Position numbers and translations under genes: made by a program
The notes under the pieces: model-generated
The model's database searches: none
Told to the model about the DNA's origin: nothing
The model's input: only the letters and a program-made list of their open reading frames with translations
Origin: Limnohabitans sp.
GTDB lineage: Bacteria; Pseudomonadota; Gammaproteobacteria; Burkholderiales; Burkholderiaceae_C
Direction of reading: 5' to 3'
Assembly (NCBI RefSeq): GCF_030158565.1
Contig: NZ_JAOASQ010000045.1
Span: 1 to 47,596 of the forward strand
Length of the DNA: 47,596 nt
Shown: in pieces, positions 1 to 7,685 of the stretch
Position numbering within the stretch: the first letter of the stretch is position 1
Layout of the letters: each line of letters begins with the position of its first letter

Positions 1-53
1 GCGCAACCTTGCCAAGGTTGAGGTCGCGAGTTCGAGCCTCGTTTCCCGCTCCA
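1..53 (+). tRNA. tRNA-Gly (GCC), 5' end cut off by the window
   Basis: The first bases are the 3' two thirds of a glycine tRNA: anticodon arm with GCC in the loop (positions 11-13), T arm containing GTTCGAGCC, the 3' acceptor strand and an encoded CCA at 51-53. The D arm and 5' acceptor strand lie outside the window. It is the first of three tRNAs on this strand in the first 2.5 kb. Confidence 0.95.
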
Positions 54-90
54 AACATTGAAAGAAGTGCCAACATCTTTCAGCCAAAAA

Positions 91-114
91 GGGAAGCAAT
101 TGCTTCCCTTTTTT
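91..114 (+). terminator. Rho-independent terminator after tRNA-Gly
   Basis: A perfect 18-base palindrome (stem GGGAAGC, loop AATT) is followed by six T. A run of A lies just upstream, so it could work on both strands. It lies between tRNA-Gly and tRNA-Cys and suggests that the two tRNAs are at least partly separate transcription units. Confidence 0.75.
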
Positions 115-134
115 GTCGGAATATTTCCGAACAT

Positions 135-208
135 GGCGCGATAGCAAATCGGTTATGCAACGGATTGCAAATCCGTCTAGCCCAGTTCGACTCTGGGTCG
201 CGCCTCCA
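135..208 (+). tRNA. tRNA-Cys (GCA)
   Basis: A complete 74-base cloverleaf: acceptor strands GGCGCGA and TCGCGCC, anticodon arm GGATT-GCA-AATCC, T arm with GTTCGACTC, discriminator U and an encoded CCA at 206-208. A terminator follows directly. Confidence 0.97.
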
Positions 209-216
209 GATCAAAA

Positions 217-246
217 GCCGCTGCAGCATATGCTGTAGCGGCTTTT
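217..246 (+). terminator. Rho-independent terminator after tRNA-Cys
   Basis: A 12-bp stem (GCCGCTGCAGCA pairing with TGCTGTAGCGGC, one G-U pair) is preceded by AAAA and followed by six T. It ends the tRNA-Cys transcript. The flanking A run lets it also serve the minus-strand hydrolase gene ending at 254. Confidence 0.8.
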
Positions 247-253
247 TTCATGT

Positions 254-1153
254 TCATGGGTCGCCTGCGAAAAGGGTGATTTCATCGCTTGTGATCCAAC
301 GTGCCACGGCATCAAGCACAGCCAATTCACGACCTTGGTAGGAGTGGAAATGGCCCGCGCCGCATGGGTCACCTTGAGGGGTCCCCCCGCGCACGGTGAT
401 CAGCTGCGTGCCGGCAACCGTTTGGATGGGGACATAGGGCGTGGCTTTGCATTGGTCGTTCAAATTGTGGACGAAGATCCAAGGGGCCTTGGCCTGTGCC
501 ATGTCCATGCGTGAGATGCTGCTGCCGTAATCGGCGAATCGCATGCCCGCGGCATACGACATGGACGCCGAATGGATACTGCCCTGAATTTGGTCGCCAA
601 GCCGCATGGCGAGCCAACGCGATGAAATGCTCCCGTAGCTGTGCCCCATGATGAAAATGCGCTCGATGCCTTGCGTCGCTTTCAGGTGCGCGATCAAACG
701 CGAAATATCGTCAGCATGTTGTTGGCTTGAGCGGTAACTGTCGCTGCAGCCTGTGGGATCGGCAGATCGCTGGCTGCTGCCCCATTGATCAGTGGGGCAG
801 TCGACCATCACAAACGTGATGCCTTTGGAGGGCATCAAATCAATGTGGCGGGTGGCATAGAAACGGCTGTTGGGGGCATTGGTGATGAAGCGCTCGGCTT
901 GCATGTTCTCAGGCAACCAAAGCTGGCCCGGCCAGCCCGGGAAAAACAGCAATGCTGTTGAGGATGGGTTTTGGCTGGACGCCATGGCAACGGCACGCAA
1001 GTGCGCGGGGAATTTGCTGAAAAATCCGAATTCCCGCCCCAGATCGATCTGAATGAATTGCGCCTTGAGGTCTTGTGAGAACACAGGCAGTGCAGCTGTG
1101 CAAAACACCAACAGGGCCCACAGTTGGCGTGTGGCGCGGCCAATGGAGATCAT
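254..1153 (-). CDS. Secreted alpha/beta hydrolase
   Basis: A 299-residue protein with an N-terminal signal peptide (hydrophobic LWALLVFCTAALPVFS, cleavage near residue 27), so probably periplasmic. The nucleophile elbow is GHSYGS near residue 170, typical of serine hydrolases. A likely acid residue lies in the HNLNDQC stretch and a likely histidine in GAGHFHSY near the C-terminus. Two or more cysteines suggest disulfides in the periplasm. The substrate cannot be read from the sequence; lipase-, esterase- or PHB-depolymerase-like relatives are all possible. It ends against the tRNA-Cys terminator and has the cupin gene 23 bases upstream on the same strand, so the two may be co-transcribed. Confidence 0.85.
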   Translation of the reverse strand: MISIGRATRQLWALLVFCTAALPVFSQDLKAQFIQIDLGREFGFFSKFPAHLRAVAMASSQNPSSTALLFFPGWPGQLWLPENMQAERFITNAPNSRFYATRHIDLMPSKGITFVMVDCPTDQWGSSQRSADPTGCSDSYRSSQQHADDISRLIAHLKATQGIERIFIMGHSYGSISSRWLAMRLGDQIQGSIHSASMSYAAGMRFADYGSSISRMDMAQAKAPWIFVHNLNDQCKATPYVPIQTVAGTQLITVRGGTPQGDPCGAGHFHSYQGRELAVLDAVARWITSDEITLFAGDP

Positions 1154-1176
1154 GGTTGTCGTCGTTGATCAGCGTG

Positions 1177-1455
1177 TCAATTGGCGCGGGCTACCCAAAC
1201 CGTGGCACCCTCAGGGCCATACAGCTCGGCATGAGGCACATTGCGGGCCAAGCGAAAAGTGTCCCCGGCTTTCAGATGCAGAACTTCTTCGCCGGTGGTT
1301 AACCAGTATTCACCTCGGGCAACACAGGCGCTGACATCGAAAGGGTGCGTGTGTGTCTCCAAGTGAAGCTGGGGCGCCCATTCCCTGACGATGATTTCAT
1401 CGAAACCCTCTGAGCGCGCCTGCTGGCTAAATGTTTCAAATGTCGGTGTACTCAT
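1177..1455 (-). CDS. Small cupin-domain protein
   Basis: A 92-residue protein beginning MSTPTFETF; the reading frame stays open upstream, but the only ATG start is at 1455. It is a single cupin barrel: the metal-ligand stretch HLETHTHPFD (motif 1) is followed by GEEVLHLKAGDTFRLARNVPH (motif 2 ending in the third histidine). Members of this class bind a divalent metal and act as small dioxygenases, isomerases or sensors; the substrate here is unknown. It lies 23 bases upstream of the hydrolase gene, in the same direction. Confidence 0.8.
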   Translation of the reverse strand: MSTPTFETFSQQARSEGFDEIIVREWAPQLHLETHTHPFDVSACVARGEYWLTTGEEVLHLKAGDTFRLARNVPHAELYGPEGATVWVARAN

Positions 1456-1654
1456 GGGGCAGTCTGTCCGTGAATGTGGTGATGTGACTTCAGCAAGCTT
1501 ATCTTGGTTGAATGGCGGCTGTTTTGTCCAGTGTTCAGGCGACAGTTGGGTCGAGCTGGCAGTGGGCCTGTTGTTCAGTTTGATCGCGGCGCACCGCAAA
1601 ACGGCTCATTCTTGTGGCTTAATAACGGTTTGCATTATTTTCCTGGAGCCACAG

Positions 1655-1825
1655 ATGGGCAACAAAATCGTTACCGAAGCAGATCGTAAATTCACACCAC
1701 CACTGCCAGCATTGCCCGGCGTGACACTGCGCACCCACGGCCGTGGCCAGCGCGTGAGCCTGGAGCGTGGCGTGGCGACTCGCAGCAAGAAAAATCCTGG
1801 CAAGCGCTCCAAAAAGGGCGGTTGA
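1655..1825 (+). CDS. Small basic hypothetical protein, 56 residues
   Basis: An ATG at 1655 follows a TCCTGGAGCC ribosome-binding region (GGAG, nine bases spacing). The product is 56 residues, rich in Lys and Arg, with a proline-rich centre and the basic tail SKKNPGKRSKKGG. I do not recognise a named family. The clean ribosome-binding site, the terminator 36 bases downstream and the balanced composition argue that it is real. The basic tail would suit an RNA- or ribosome-associated role, which is inference only. Confidence 0.65.
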   Translation: MGNKIVTEADRKFTPPLPALPGVTLRTHGRGQRVSLERGVATRSKKNPGKRSKKGG

Positions 1826-1860
1826 TCGTTCAAGATGTGACGCACAGTCACAACTTGACC

Positions 1861-1891
1861 AAAAGCCACTGAATCCTCAGTGGCTTTTTTG
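1861..1891 (+). terminator. Rho-independent terminator
   Basis: AAAAGCCACTGA, a four-base loop, TCAGTGGC and six T form a strong hairpin with a T tract right after the 56-residue protein gene. The A run on the left makes it symmetrical. Confidence 0.85.
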
Positions 1892-1925
1892 TTGGCGTTT
1901 TTGAGTTTCTACAAAGGGGACACGC

Positions 1926-2318
1926 ATGATCATTTCTTATGCAGCGATTTTGGCGGCTGGTTTGACGCCGCTGGTGTGTGCGGGCATTGCCAAAGCGGGA
2001 GCCAAAGGCTATGACAACCACAACCCCCGTGAATGGATGGCGCACCAGACCGGTTACCGTGCCCGCGCCAATGCCGCTCAAGCCAACAGCCTGGAGGCCT
2101 TCCCATTTTTTGCAGTCGGTGTGGTACTGGCTTTGTTGACCGGGGTGGAGCCATTTGTGGTGGATCTGCTGTGTGTGTTGTTCACCGCAGCGCGTGTGGC
2201 TTATGTGGCCTGCTACCTCAAGGACAAGGCCTTGTTCCGTTCGATTTTCTGGGCTGTAGGCTACATCGCCGTGCTGGCTTTGTACGTCTTGGCGATGCTG
2301 AATTTACAGCTCGGCTGA
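1926..2318 (+). CDS. MAPEG family membrane protein
   Basis: A 130-residue protein with four predicted membrane segments (roughly residues 3-22, 60-77, 80-97 and 108-127). The cytoplasmic stretch NPREWMAHQTGYRARANAAQANSLE matches the MAPEG pattern (membrane-associated proteins in eicosanoid and glutathione metabolism): R-x-x-x-A-x-x-N followed by E-x-x-P-F-F. Bacterial members are glutathione-linked or of unknown function. The ATG follows AAAGGGGAC, a good ribosome-binding site. It stands alone between a terminator and tRNA-Leu. Confidence 0.9.
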   Translation: MIISYAAILAAGLTPLVCAGIAKAGAKGYDNHNPREWMAHQTGYRARANAAQANSLEAFPFFAVGVVLALLTGVEPFVVDLLCVLFTAARVAYVACYLKDKALFRSIFWAVGYIAVLALYVLAMLNLQLG

Positions 2319-2358
2319 GCGCAGAAAACCCTCTTTATCAGGGCACAATAGAGTCCCA

Positions 2359-2450
2359 GCCTCGGTGGTGAAACTGGTAGACACACCGGACTTAAAATCC
2401 GTTGCTTCCGTAACAGGGGCGTGCCGGTTCGATTCCGGCCCGAGGCACCA
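2359..2450 (+). tRNA. tRNA-Leu (TAA)
   Basis: A class II tRNA with acceptor strands GCCTCGG and CCGAGGC, D arm GTGAAACTGGTAGACAC, anticodon TAA in the loop, a long variable arm, T arm GGTTCGATTCC and an encoded CCA at 2448-2450. It is on the same strand as the Gly and Cys tRNAs. Confidence 0.96.
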
Positions 2451-2469
2451 CAGTCAGAAGAACATCATC

Positions 2470-3093
2470 ATGAACCACGACAACGCACCGTTTGAGATCC
2501 ACGTGCATGGTGATGTGCCGATCAAACCTGGCACCGATCTCCAGGCTGTTCAAGAAGCGCTCAAGCCGCTTTGGCATTACGCAGGTGCGCGTAGCCTGAG
2601 CGAGGGCTCGCTCAGCCTGTATGAAGAAGAGCCAGGCATCCGTTTCGATCTGAACACGCATCGTTTGCACATGTGCTGGACGGTGCGCGGCGATGACGAT
2701 TTCCGCATGGTTCTGGACGATCTGTGCATGAACCTCAATGAACTGTCTGCCGCTGGTACCCAGATCGAGGTCACTTTCTACGACACCGATTTCGACGACG
2801 AAGACGAGGCCAACGGGGGCGAGTCGCGTGACGATTTTGTGATGCTGTTCGTTGGACCCGATCCTGGTGCCATCATGCAGGCGCAGCGTGATTTGCTGGT
2901 GCATGACGTGATCAACATGATGGAGCGCCACTTCGATGGTGCCGAGCTTGGCGGTGTGGTTTCTGAAATCGACAAACTGTTCAGCCAGCGTTTTGACAAC
3001 CTGGTGAGCTCGCTGGACATTGGCAAGCCACCTAAAGGCTCTGGTGGCAACGGCCATGGCGGTGGCAACCGCCGACCCCGACACCTGCACTGA
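2470..3093 (+). CDS. Conserved hypothetical protein, acidic with Gly/His-rich tail
   Basis: A 207-residue protein starting at ATG 2470; an open frame upstream runs through tRNA-Leu and cannot be coding. The middle is very acidic (YDTDFDDEDEANGGES, about residues 113-128). The C-terminus is a flexible Gly/His/Arg tail after residue 190. It has no signal peptide or membrane segment, so is presumably cytoplasmic. I do not recognise a function. The start lies 19 bases after the tRNA. The MFS gene begins 10 bases after the stop, so the two are probably co-transcribed. Confidence 0.8.
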   Translation: MNHDNAPFEIHVHGDVPIKPGTDLQAVQEALKPLWHYAGARSLSEGSLSLYEEEPGIRFDLNTHRLHMCWTVRGDDDFRMVLDDLCMNLNELSAAGTQIEVTFYDTDFDDEDEANGGESRDDFVMLFVGPDPGAIMQAQRDLLVHDVINMMERHFDGAELGGVVSEIDKLFSQRFDNLVSSLDIGKPPKGSGGNGHGGGNRRPRHLH

Positions 3094-3103
3094 AAGTCCT
3101 GCC

Positions 3104-4411
3104 ATGAAAGCCTTGTTCGCAAGCGATGCGCTGAACCCCGGTGTTCGACTTCGAGAGGTGTTTGGATGGGCGATGTACGACTTCGCCAATTCGGGCTACA
3201 CCACGGTGGTCATCACCGCGGTGTTTGCGGCTTATTTCGTAGGGGGTGTGGCGCAAGGCGCGCCCTGGGCCACATTGGCCTGGACGGTCGGGCTGAGCAT
3301 TTCTTACGCCATCGTCATGCTGACCATGCCGGGTTTGGGGGCATGGGCCGATCGCACGGCAGGTAAAAAACGTTTGCTCATGGCCGTGACCGCAGCATGC
3401 GTGCTCAGCACCGCTGCGCTGGCTTGGGTGGGGCCGGGCCAAGTGGTGTTGGGACTGTGCTTGCTCATCGTCTCCAACACCTTTTTTTCTTTCGGCGAGT
3501 CCTTGACGGCTTCATTTTTGCCAGAGCTGGCCAGGCCAGAGGCCATGGGGCGTGTCAGCGGCTGGGGTTGGGCTTTGGGTTACATCGGCGGCATGTTGAC
3601 CTTGGGTGTTTGCCTGGCCTATGTGCTGGCTGCACAAGCGCGAGGCGAGAGCGGCAGCCAGTTCGTGCCTGTGACCATGCTCATCACGGCGGTGGTGTAT
3701 GGCGCAGCGGCTTGCGTGACCTTTGCCTTGATGAAGGAGCATTCCCCCCCGCAGCCCGATGCGCCTGTGGTGGGCATGCTGCAAAGCCTGCGCCAGTTGA
3801 AGCAGACCTTCAGGGATGCTCGACCTTACAAGGACTTCACACGCTTGATGGCCTGTGCGGTGGCCTACCAAGGTGGGGTGGCGGTGGCGATTTCGCTGGC
3901 GGCCATTTATGCCGAACAGGTGATTGGCTTTCAGCCGCAAGAGACCATGGTGCTGATTTTTGTGCTGAACATCGCGGCCTTTGTGGGCGCCTTCGTGTTG
4001 GGCTATGCGCAAGACCGCATCGGGCACAAACTGGCTTTGGCCCTGACCTTGCTGGGTTGGATATTGACCTGCGTGATCGCGGCCTTGTCGAGCACGAAAG
4101 AAGTGTTTTGGTGGGCGGCGGCCTTGGCAGGGGTGTGCATGGGGTCCAGCCAGTCATCAGGTCGTGCCATGGCGGGCCTGATGGTGCCGCCTGCGCGCCT
4201 GGGTGAATTCTTTGGCTTGTGGACCTTTGCGATCCGTCTGGCCAGCATCCTGGGGCCTTTGAGCTATGGCCTCATCACTTGGCTCAGCGGTGGCAACCAG
4301 CGCCTGGCCATTGGCTCGACATCTCTGCTCTTTGTGTTGGGCTTGGTCTTGCTGATGCCGGTGAGCGTCGAGCGGGGGCGCCGCATGGCGCTGGTCCAGA
4401 TCGAGCACTGA
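3104..4411 (+). CDS. MFS transporter, UMF1 (Atg22-like) family
   Basis: A 435-residue inner-membrane protein with about 12 membrane segments. The N-terminal signature EVFGWAMYDFANSGYTTVV is typical of the UMF1/Atg22-like major facilitator family, whose substrates are unassigned in most bacteria. The loop GAWADRTAGKKR after segment 3 is the usual MFS loop 2-3 motif. The start at 3104 is chosen because the signature begins about 20 residues later; an earlier in-frame ATG overlaps the preceding gene by 74 bases. It follows the acidic hypothetical gene closely and ends exactly where the convergent murI gene ends. Confidence 0.88.
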   Translation: MKALFASDALNPGVRLREVFGWAMYDFANSGYTTVVITAVFAAYFVGGVAQGAPWATLAWTVGLSISYAIVMLTMPGLGAWADRTAGKKRLLMAVTAACVLSTAALAWVGPGQVVLGLCLLIVSNTFFSFGESLTASFLPELARPEAMGRVSGWGWALGYIGGMLTLGVCLAYVLAAQARGESGSQFVPVTMLITAVVYGAAACVTFALMKEHSPPQPDAPVVGMLQSLRQLKQTFRDARPYKDFTRLMACAVAYQGGVAVAISLAAIYAEQVIGFQPQETMVLIFVLNIAAFVGAFVLGYAQDRIGHKLALALTLLGWILTCVIAALSSTKEVFWWAAALAGVCMGSSQSSGRAMAGLMVPPARLGEFFGLWTFAIRLASILGPLSYGLITWLSGGNQRLAIGSTSLLFVLGLVLLMPVSVERGRRMALVQIEH

Positions 4412-5263
4412 TCAAACGTGCGGGTCGGCCTTGTGGCAGGCCGAATGGGGCAGTTTCAGCCAACGCAGAGCAGCCGCTTGAAGCGCGCCAAGTTCCCCAT
4501 TGGTCATCAAGCGCATGCGTGCAGAAGCCGCATGGGGTGCAGGCCCGCTGCGCAATTGGGCCGATGCCTCCAGCAAGCGGCGCGTTTGGCGGGACACAGG
4601 TTCACCGGTCGACACCAGTTGCACATCCGGCCCGAGCCATCTGCGCAACGCGTTTTCAGCAAAGACGTAGTGCGTGCAGCCCAGCACCAAAGTGTCCATC
4701 TCGCCCGGTGCCGTGCCAAATCGGCCCATCTGTCCGGTGTAGTCCCCAAGCAATGCGCTGATCTGGTCAGCGTCGTGTGTGGCCGATTGGGCGTGTGTGC
4801 TTTGCTCAATGGCCAGCGCCAAACCCTTGCAGGGCTGAACCACGAAGTCGGCCTGGTCTTGCAGGCTGGCGAGCAGCCGATGGAATTTTTCGCTCGACAA
4901 CGTGCCCTTCGTGCCGATGACGCCGATGCGTTTGGTTTGGCTCAGCGCGATGGCCGGTTTGAGCGCGGGCTCGACGCCGATCAAGGGCAAATGCGGGTAC
5001 TGCGCACGCAAGACGTGGATGGCGGCTGCCGTGGCGGTGTTGCAGGCCACCACCAAGGCTTTGATGTGGTGGTGCTCAATCAGGTGCTGAGCAATGGCCA
5101 GGCTGCGCTGGCGCACGAAGAGATCGCCTTTTTCACCATAAGGCGCATGACCGCTGTCGGCCCAGTACACAAAGTGTTCATGGGGCAGCTCGGCCTGCAG
5201 GGCCTGCAGCACACTCAGGCCTCCGATGCCGCTGTCAAAAACGCCGATGGGGGATTCGGTCAT
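4412..5263 (-). CDS. murI: Glutamate racemase
   Basis: MurI interconverts L- and D-glutamate in the cytoplasm and supplies D-Glu for peptidoglycan. The 283-residue protein is normal length. Catalytic features are visible: GVFDSGIGG at residues 7-15 with Asp10 and Ser11, the first catalytic cysteine in VVACNTA (Cys74) and the second in LGCTHY (Cys196). It follows the fumarase gene on the same strand after 54 bases that contain a stem-loop, so it may share that transcript at reduced level. The stop abuts the stop of the convergent MFS gene. Confidence 0.97.
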   Translation of the reverse strand: MTESPIGVFDSGIGGLSVLQALQAELPHEHFVYWADSGHAPYGEKGDLFVRQRSLAIAQHLIEHHHIKALVVACNTATAAAIHVLRAQYPHLPLIGVEPALKPAIALSQTKRIGVIGTKGTLSSEKFHRLLASLQDQADFVVQPCKGLALAIEQSTHAQSATHDADQISALLGDYTGQMGRFGTAPGEMDTLVLGCTHYVFAENALRRWLGPDVQLVSTGEPVSRQTRRLLEASAQLRSGPAPHAASARMRLMTNGELGALQAAALRWLKLPHSACHKADPHV

Positions 5264-5275
5264 GGATCGGGTGAG

Positions 5276-5308
5276 GGCAGGGCATCTTGCCTAAACAAGG
5301 CCCCTGCC
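5276..5308 (-). other. Stem-loop between fumarase and murI
   Basis: Outer arms GGCAGGG and CCCTGCC enclose inner arms GCCT and AGGC with a five-base loop. There is no T tract, so it is not a classical terminator. It may stabilise or process a fumarase-murI transcript, which is inference. Confidence 0.4.
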
Positions 5309-5317
5309 GCATCACAT

Positions 5318-6871
5318 TCAGGCAGAAGTCACGCCAATGCCCTTGAACTCACCCGTGGCAATGCGCTTTTGCCATTCGGCTGGGCCCGTGATGTGGGCGC
5401 TGGTGCCACCTGCATCGACGGCCACCGTCACGGGCATGTCGACCACGTCGAATTCGTAGATCGCTTCCATGCCCATGTCGGCAAAGCCCACCACCTGGGC
5501 GTGTTTGATGGCTTTGGAGACGAGGTAGGCCGCGCCACCCACGGCCATGAGGTATGCCGACTTGTGCTTCTTGATGGCTTCGATGGCGACCGGGCCGCGC
5601 TCGGCCTTGCCGATCATGGCGATCAAACCGGTGTTGGCCAGCATCATTTCGGTGAAGCCGTCCATGCGGGTGGCAGTGGTTGGGCCTGCGGGGCCCACGG
5701 CCTCGTCGCCCACGGGGTCCACGGGGCCGACGTAATAGATGACGCGGTTTTTGAAGTCGACAGGCAATGGCTCGCCCTTGGCCAGCATGTCCTGGATGCG
5801 TTTGTGCGCAGCGTCGCGGCCCGTCAGCATCTTGCCGTTGAGCAGCAAGGTCTGGCCGGGTTTCCAGGCTGCCACTTGTTCGGGCGTCAGGGTGTTCAGG
5901 TCCACGCGCTGGCTCTTTTCGGTGTCGGCCGTCCAGCCCACATTGGGCCACAGGTCGAGCGAGGGGGCTTCGAGGTAAGAGGGGCCGGAGCCGTCGAGCA
6001 CAAAGTGCGCGTGGCGCGTGGCCGCGCAGTTGGGGATCATGGCCACGGGCTTGCTGGCCGCGTGCGTGGGGTACATCTTGATCTTGATGTCGAGCACGGT
6101 GGTCAGACCGCCCAGGCCTTGCGCGCCAATGCCCAAGGCGTTGACCTTGTGGTACAGCTCCAGGCGCATTTCTTCGACTGGGTCGAGCTTTTCGCCCTTG
6201 CTGGATTTTTCGAGCAGCTGGTACATGTCCAGGTCGTCCATCAGGCTTTCCTTGGCCATGAGCACGGCTTTTTCGGCCGTGCCGCCAATGCCGATGCCCA
6301 GCATGCCGGGCGGGCACCAGCCAGCGCCCATGGTGGGCACGGTTTTGAGCACCCAGTCGACGATGCTGTCACCGGGGTTGAGCATGATCATCTTGGACTT
6401 GTTTTCGCTGCCGCCGCCTTTGGCCGCCACGGTCACATGCACATGGTGGCCGGGCACGATCTTGGTGAAGATCACGGCAGGGGTGTTGTCCTTGGTGTTC
6501 TTGCGGTTGAAGTGCGGGTCAGACACGACCGAGGCGCGCAGCATGTTGTCGGGGTGGTTGTAGCCCCGGCGCACGCCTTCGTTGACGGCGTCTTCCAGGC
6601 TGCCGGTGAAGCCGTCGAATTTCACGTCCATGCCCACTTCAAGGAACACGTTCACGATGCCGGTGTCCTGGCAAATCGGGCGGTGGCCCAAAGCGCTCAT
6701 CTTGCTGTTGGTCAGAATCTGCGCAATGGCGTCCTTGGCCGCAGGGCTTTGCTCGCGCTCGTAAGCGCTGGCCAGGTGCGAGATGAAATCAGCCGGGTGG
6801 TAGTAGCTGATGTACTGCAGCGCAGCGGCAACGGATTCAATCAGGTCGTCTTGTTTGATCAGGGTGGTCAT
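5318..6871 (-). CDS. fumA: Fumarate hydratase class I, [4Fe-4S] type
   Basis: Catalyses the reversible hydration of fumarate to malate in the citric acid cycle, using a 4Fe-4S cluster. The single 517-residue chain joins the alpha region (N-terminal) and beta region (C-terminal) of class I enzymes. Candidate cluster cysteines lie in RPICQDTG (Cys67), GWCPPGM and PNCAATRH. The beta part contains NGKMLTGRDAAHKR and the GPTTATRMDGF stretch. The upstream gene on this strand is the UPF0114 protein, 37 bases away; murI lies downstream. FumA versus FumB cannot be decided from sequence, and the symbol is used in the general class I sense. Confidence 0.95.
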   Translation of the reverse strand: MTTLIKQDDLIESVAAALQYISYYHPADFISHLASAYEREQSPAAKDAIAQILTNSKMSALGHRPICQDTGIVNVFLEVGMDVKFDGFTGSLEDAVNEGVRRGYNHPDNMLRASVVSDPHFNRKNTKDNTPAVIFTKIVPGHHVHVTVAAKGGGSENKSKMIMLNPGDSIVDWVLKTVPTMGAGWCPPGMLGIGIGGTAEKAVLMAKESLMDDLDMYQLLEKSSKGEKLDPVEEMRLELYHKVNALGIGAQGLGGLTTVLDIKIKMYPTHAASKPVAMIPNCAATRHAHFVLDGSGPSYLEAPSLDLWPNVGWTADTEKSQRVDLNTLTPEQVAAWKPGQTLLLNGKMLTGRDAAHKRIQDMLAKGEPLPVDFKNRVIYYVGPVDPVGDEAVGPAGPTTATRMDGFTEMMLANTGLIAMIGKAERGPVAIEAIKKHKSAYLMAVGGAAYLVSKAIKHAQVVGFADMGMEAIYEFDVVDMPVTVAVDAGGTSAHITGPAEWQKRIATGEFKGIGVTSA

Positions 6872-6908
6872 GGTGTGTGATCCAGTGGAGAGTCAAAATA
6901 AAAAAGGC

Positions 6909-7508
6909 TCAGTGGGCTTTGTCGTGGTGGGACATCAACCGGTCGGCATAAGCAATGGCGATCGCGCTCAGGAGAAACGCGATGTGGATGATGGTTTGCC
7001 ACATCAACACTTTTTCGTCGTAGTTGGCCGCGTTGATGAAGGTCTTGAGCAGGTGGATGGAGCTGATGCCGATGATGGCCGTGCCCAGCTTGACCTTGAG
7101 CACCGAGGCGTTCACATGGTCCAGCCACTCGGGCTGGTCGGGGTGGCCTTCCAGGTTCAGGCGCGAGACAAAGGTTTCGTAGCCGCCCACGATGACCATG
7201 ATCAGCAAGTTGGAGATCATGACCACGTCGATCAGGCCCAGCACCACCAGCATGATCACGGTCTCATTGAGGCTGGTGATGGCCGCATCGGTCTTGTAGC
7301 CAATGCTGCTGATCAGCAATTGCAGTGCGTGCTGGTTGCCAAAAGCGGCTTCGAGCAAGTGCACCAGCTCCACCCAGAAATGGAACACATACACCGCCTG
7401 CGCTGCGATCAGACCCAGATACAGCGGCAATTGCAGCCAGCGACTGGCAAAGATGAAGTTGTTGAGGGGGCTGGTGGCGCGTTTGACGCCCGAAGATGGT
7501 TTGGACAT
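6909..7508 (-). CDS. UPF0114 (YqhA-like) membrane protein
   Basis: A 199-residue protein starting [10 protein letters not shown], the ATG at 7508 being preferred over a longer frame. Three to four membrane segments are apparent, near residues 27-46, 75-98 and 132-150 and at the C-terminus ([15 protein letters not shown]). The stretch [37 protein letters not shown] is characteristic of the YqhA/UPF0114 family, which has no settled function. It lies 37 bases upstream of the fumarase gene on the same strand and is divergent from acs, with a 177-base intergenic region. Confidence 0.88.
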   Translation of the reverse strand: MSKPSSGVKRATSPLNNFIFASRWLQLPLYLGLIAAQAVYVFHFWVELVHLLEAAFGNQHALQLLISSIGYKTDAAITSLNETVIMLVVLGLIDVVMISNLLIMVIVGGYETFVSRLNLEGHPDQPEWLDHVNASVLKVKLGTAIIGISSIHLLKTFINAANYDEKVLMWQTIIHIAFLLSAIAIAYADRLMSHHDKAH

Positions 7509-7685
7509 GGTTTTCCTGAAACTTTCCTGAAGCCAGTGGCTTCTGGCAGACCCGAATTTTAGGCGGTAGAACCGCAATTTCACCCCCAAGGCGTGCAAGT
7601 CTGATGTCAGTCAGTGCTTTGTAAGAGCGAAAGCAGACATTTGCACCAGTTTTGAAAACGCCATGTCATTGAGGAGACAAATCTG

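Noticed and set aside
9..341. Open frame across the first two tRNAs
   Set aside because: Overlaps tRNA-Gly, tRNA-Cys and two terminators.
4418..6880. 820-residue open frame on the plus strand opposite murI and fumarase
   Set aside because: Mirror of strong third-position GC bias in the real genes; composition is Gly/His/Val-rich and has no domain or ribosome-binding site.
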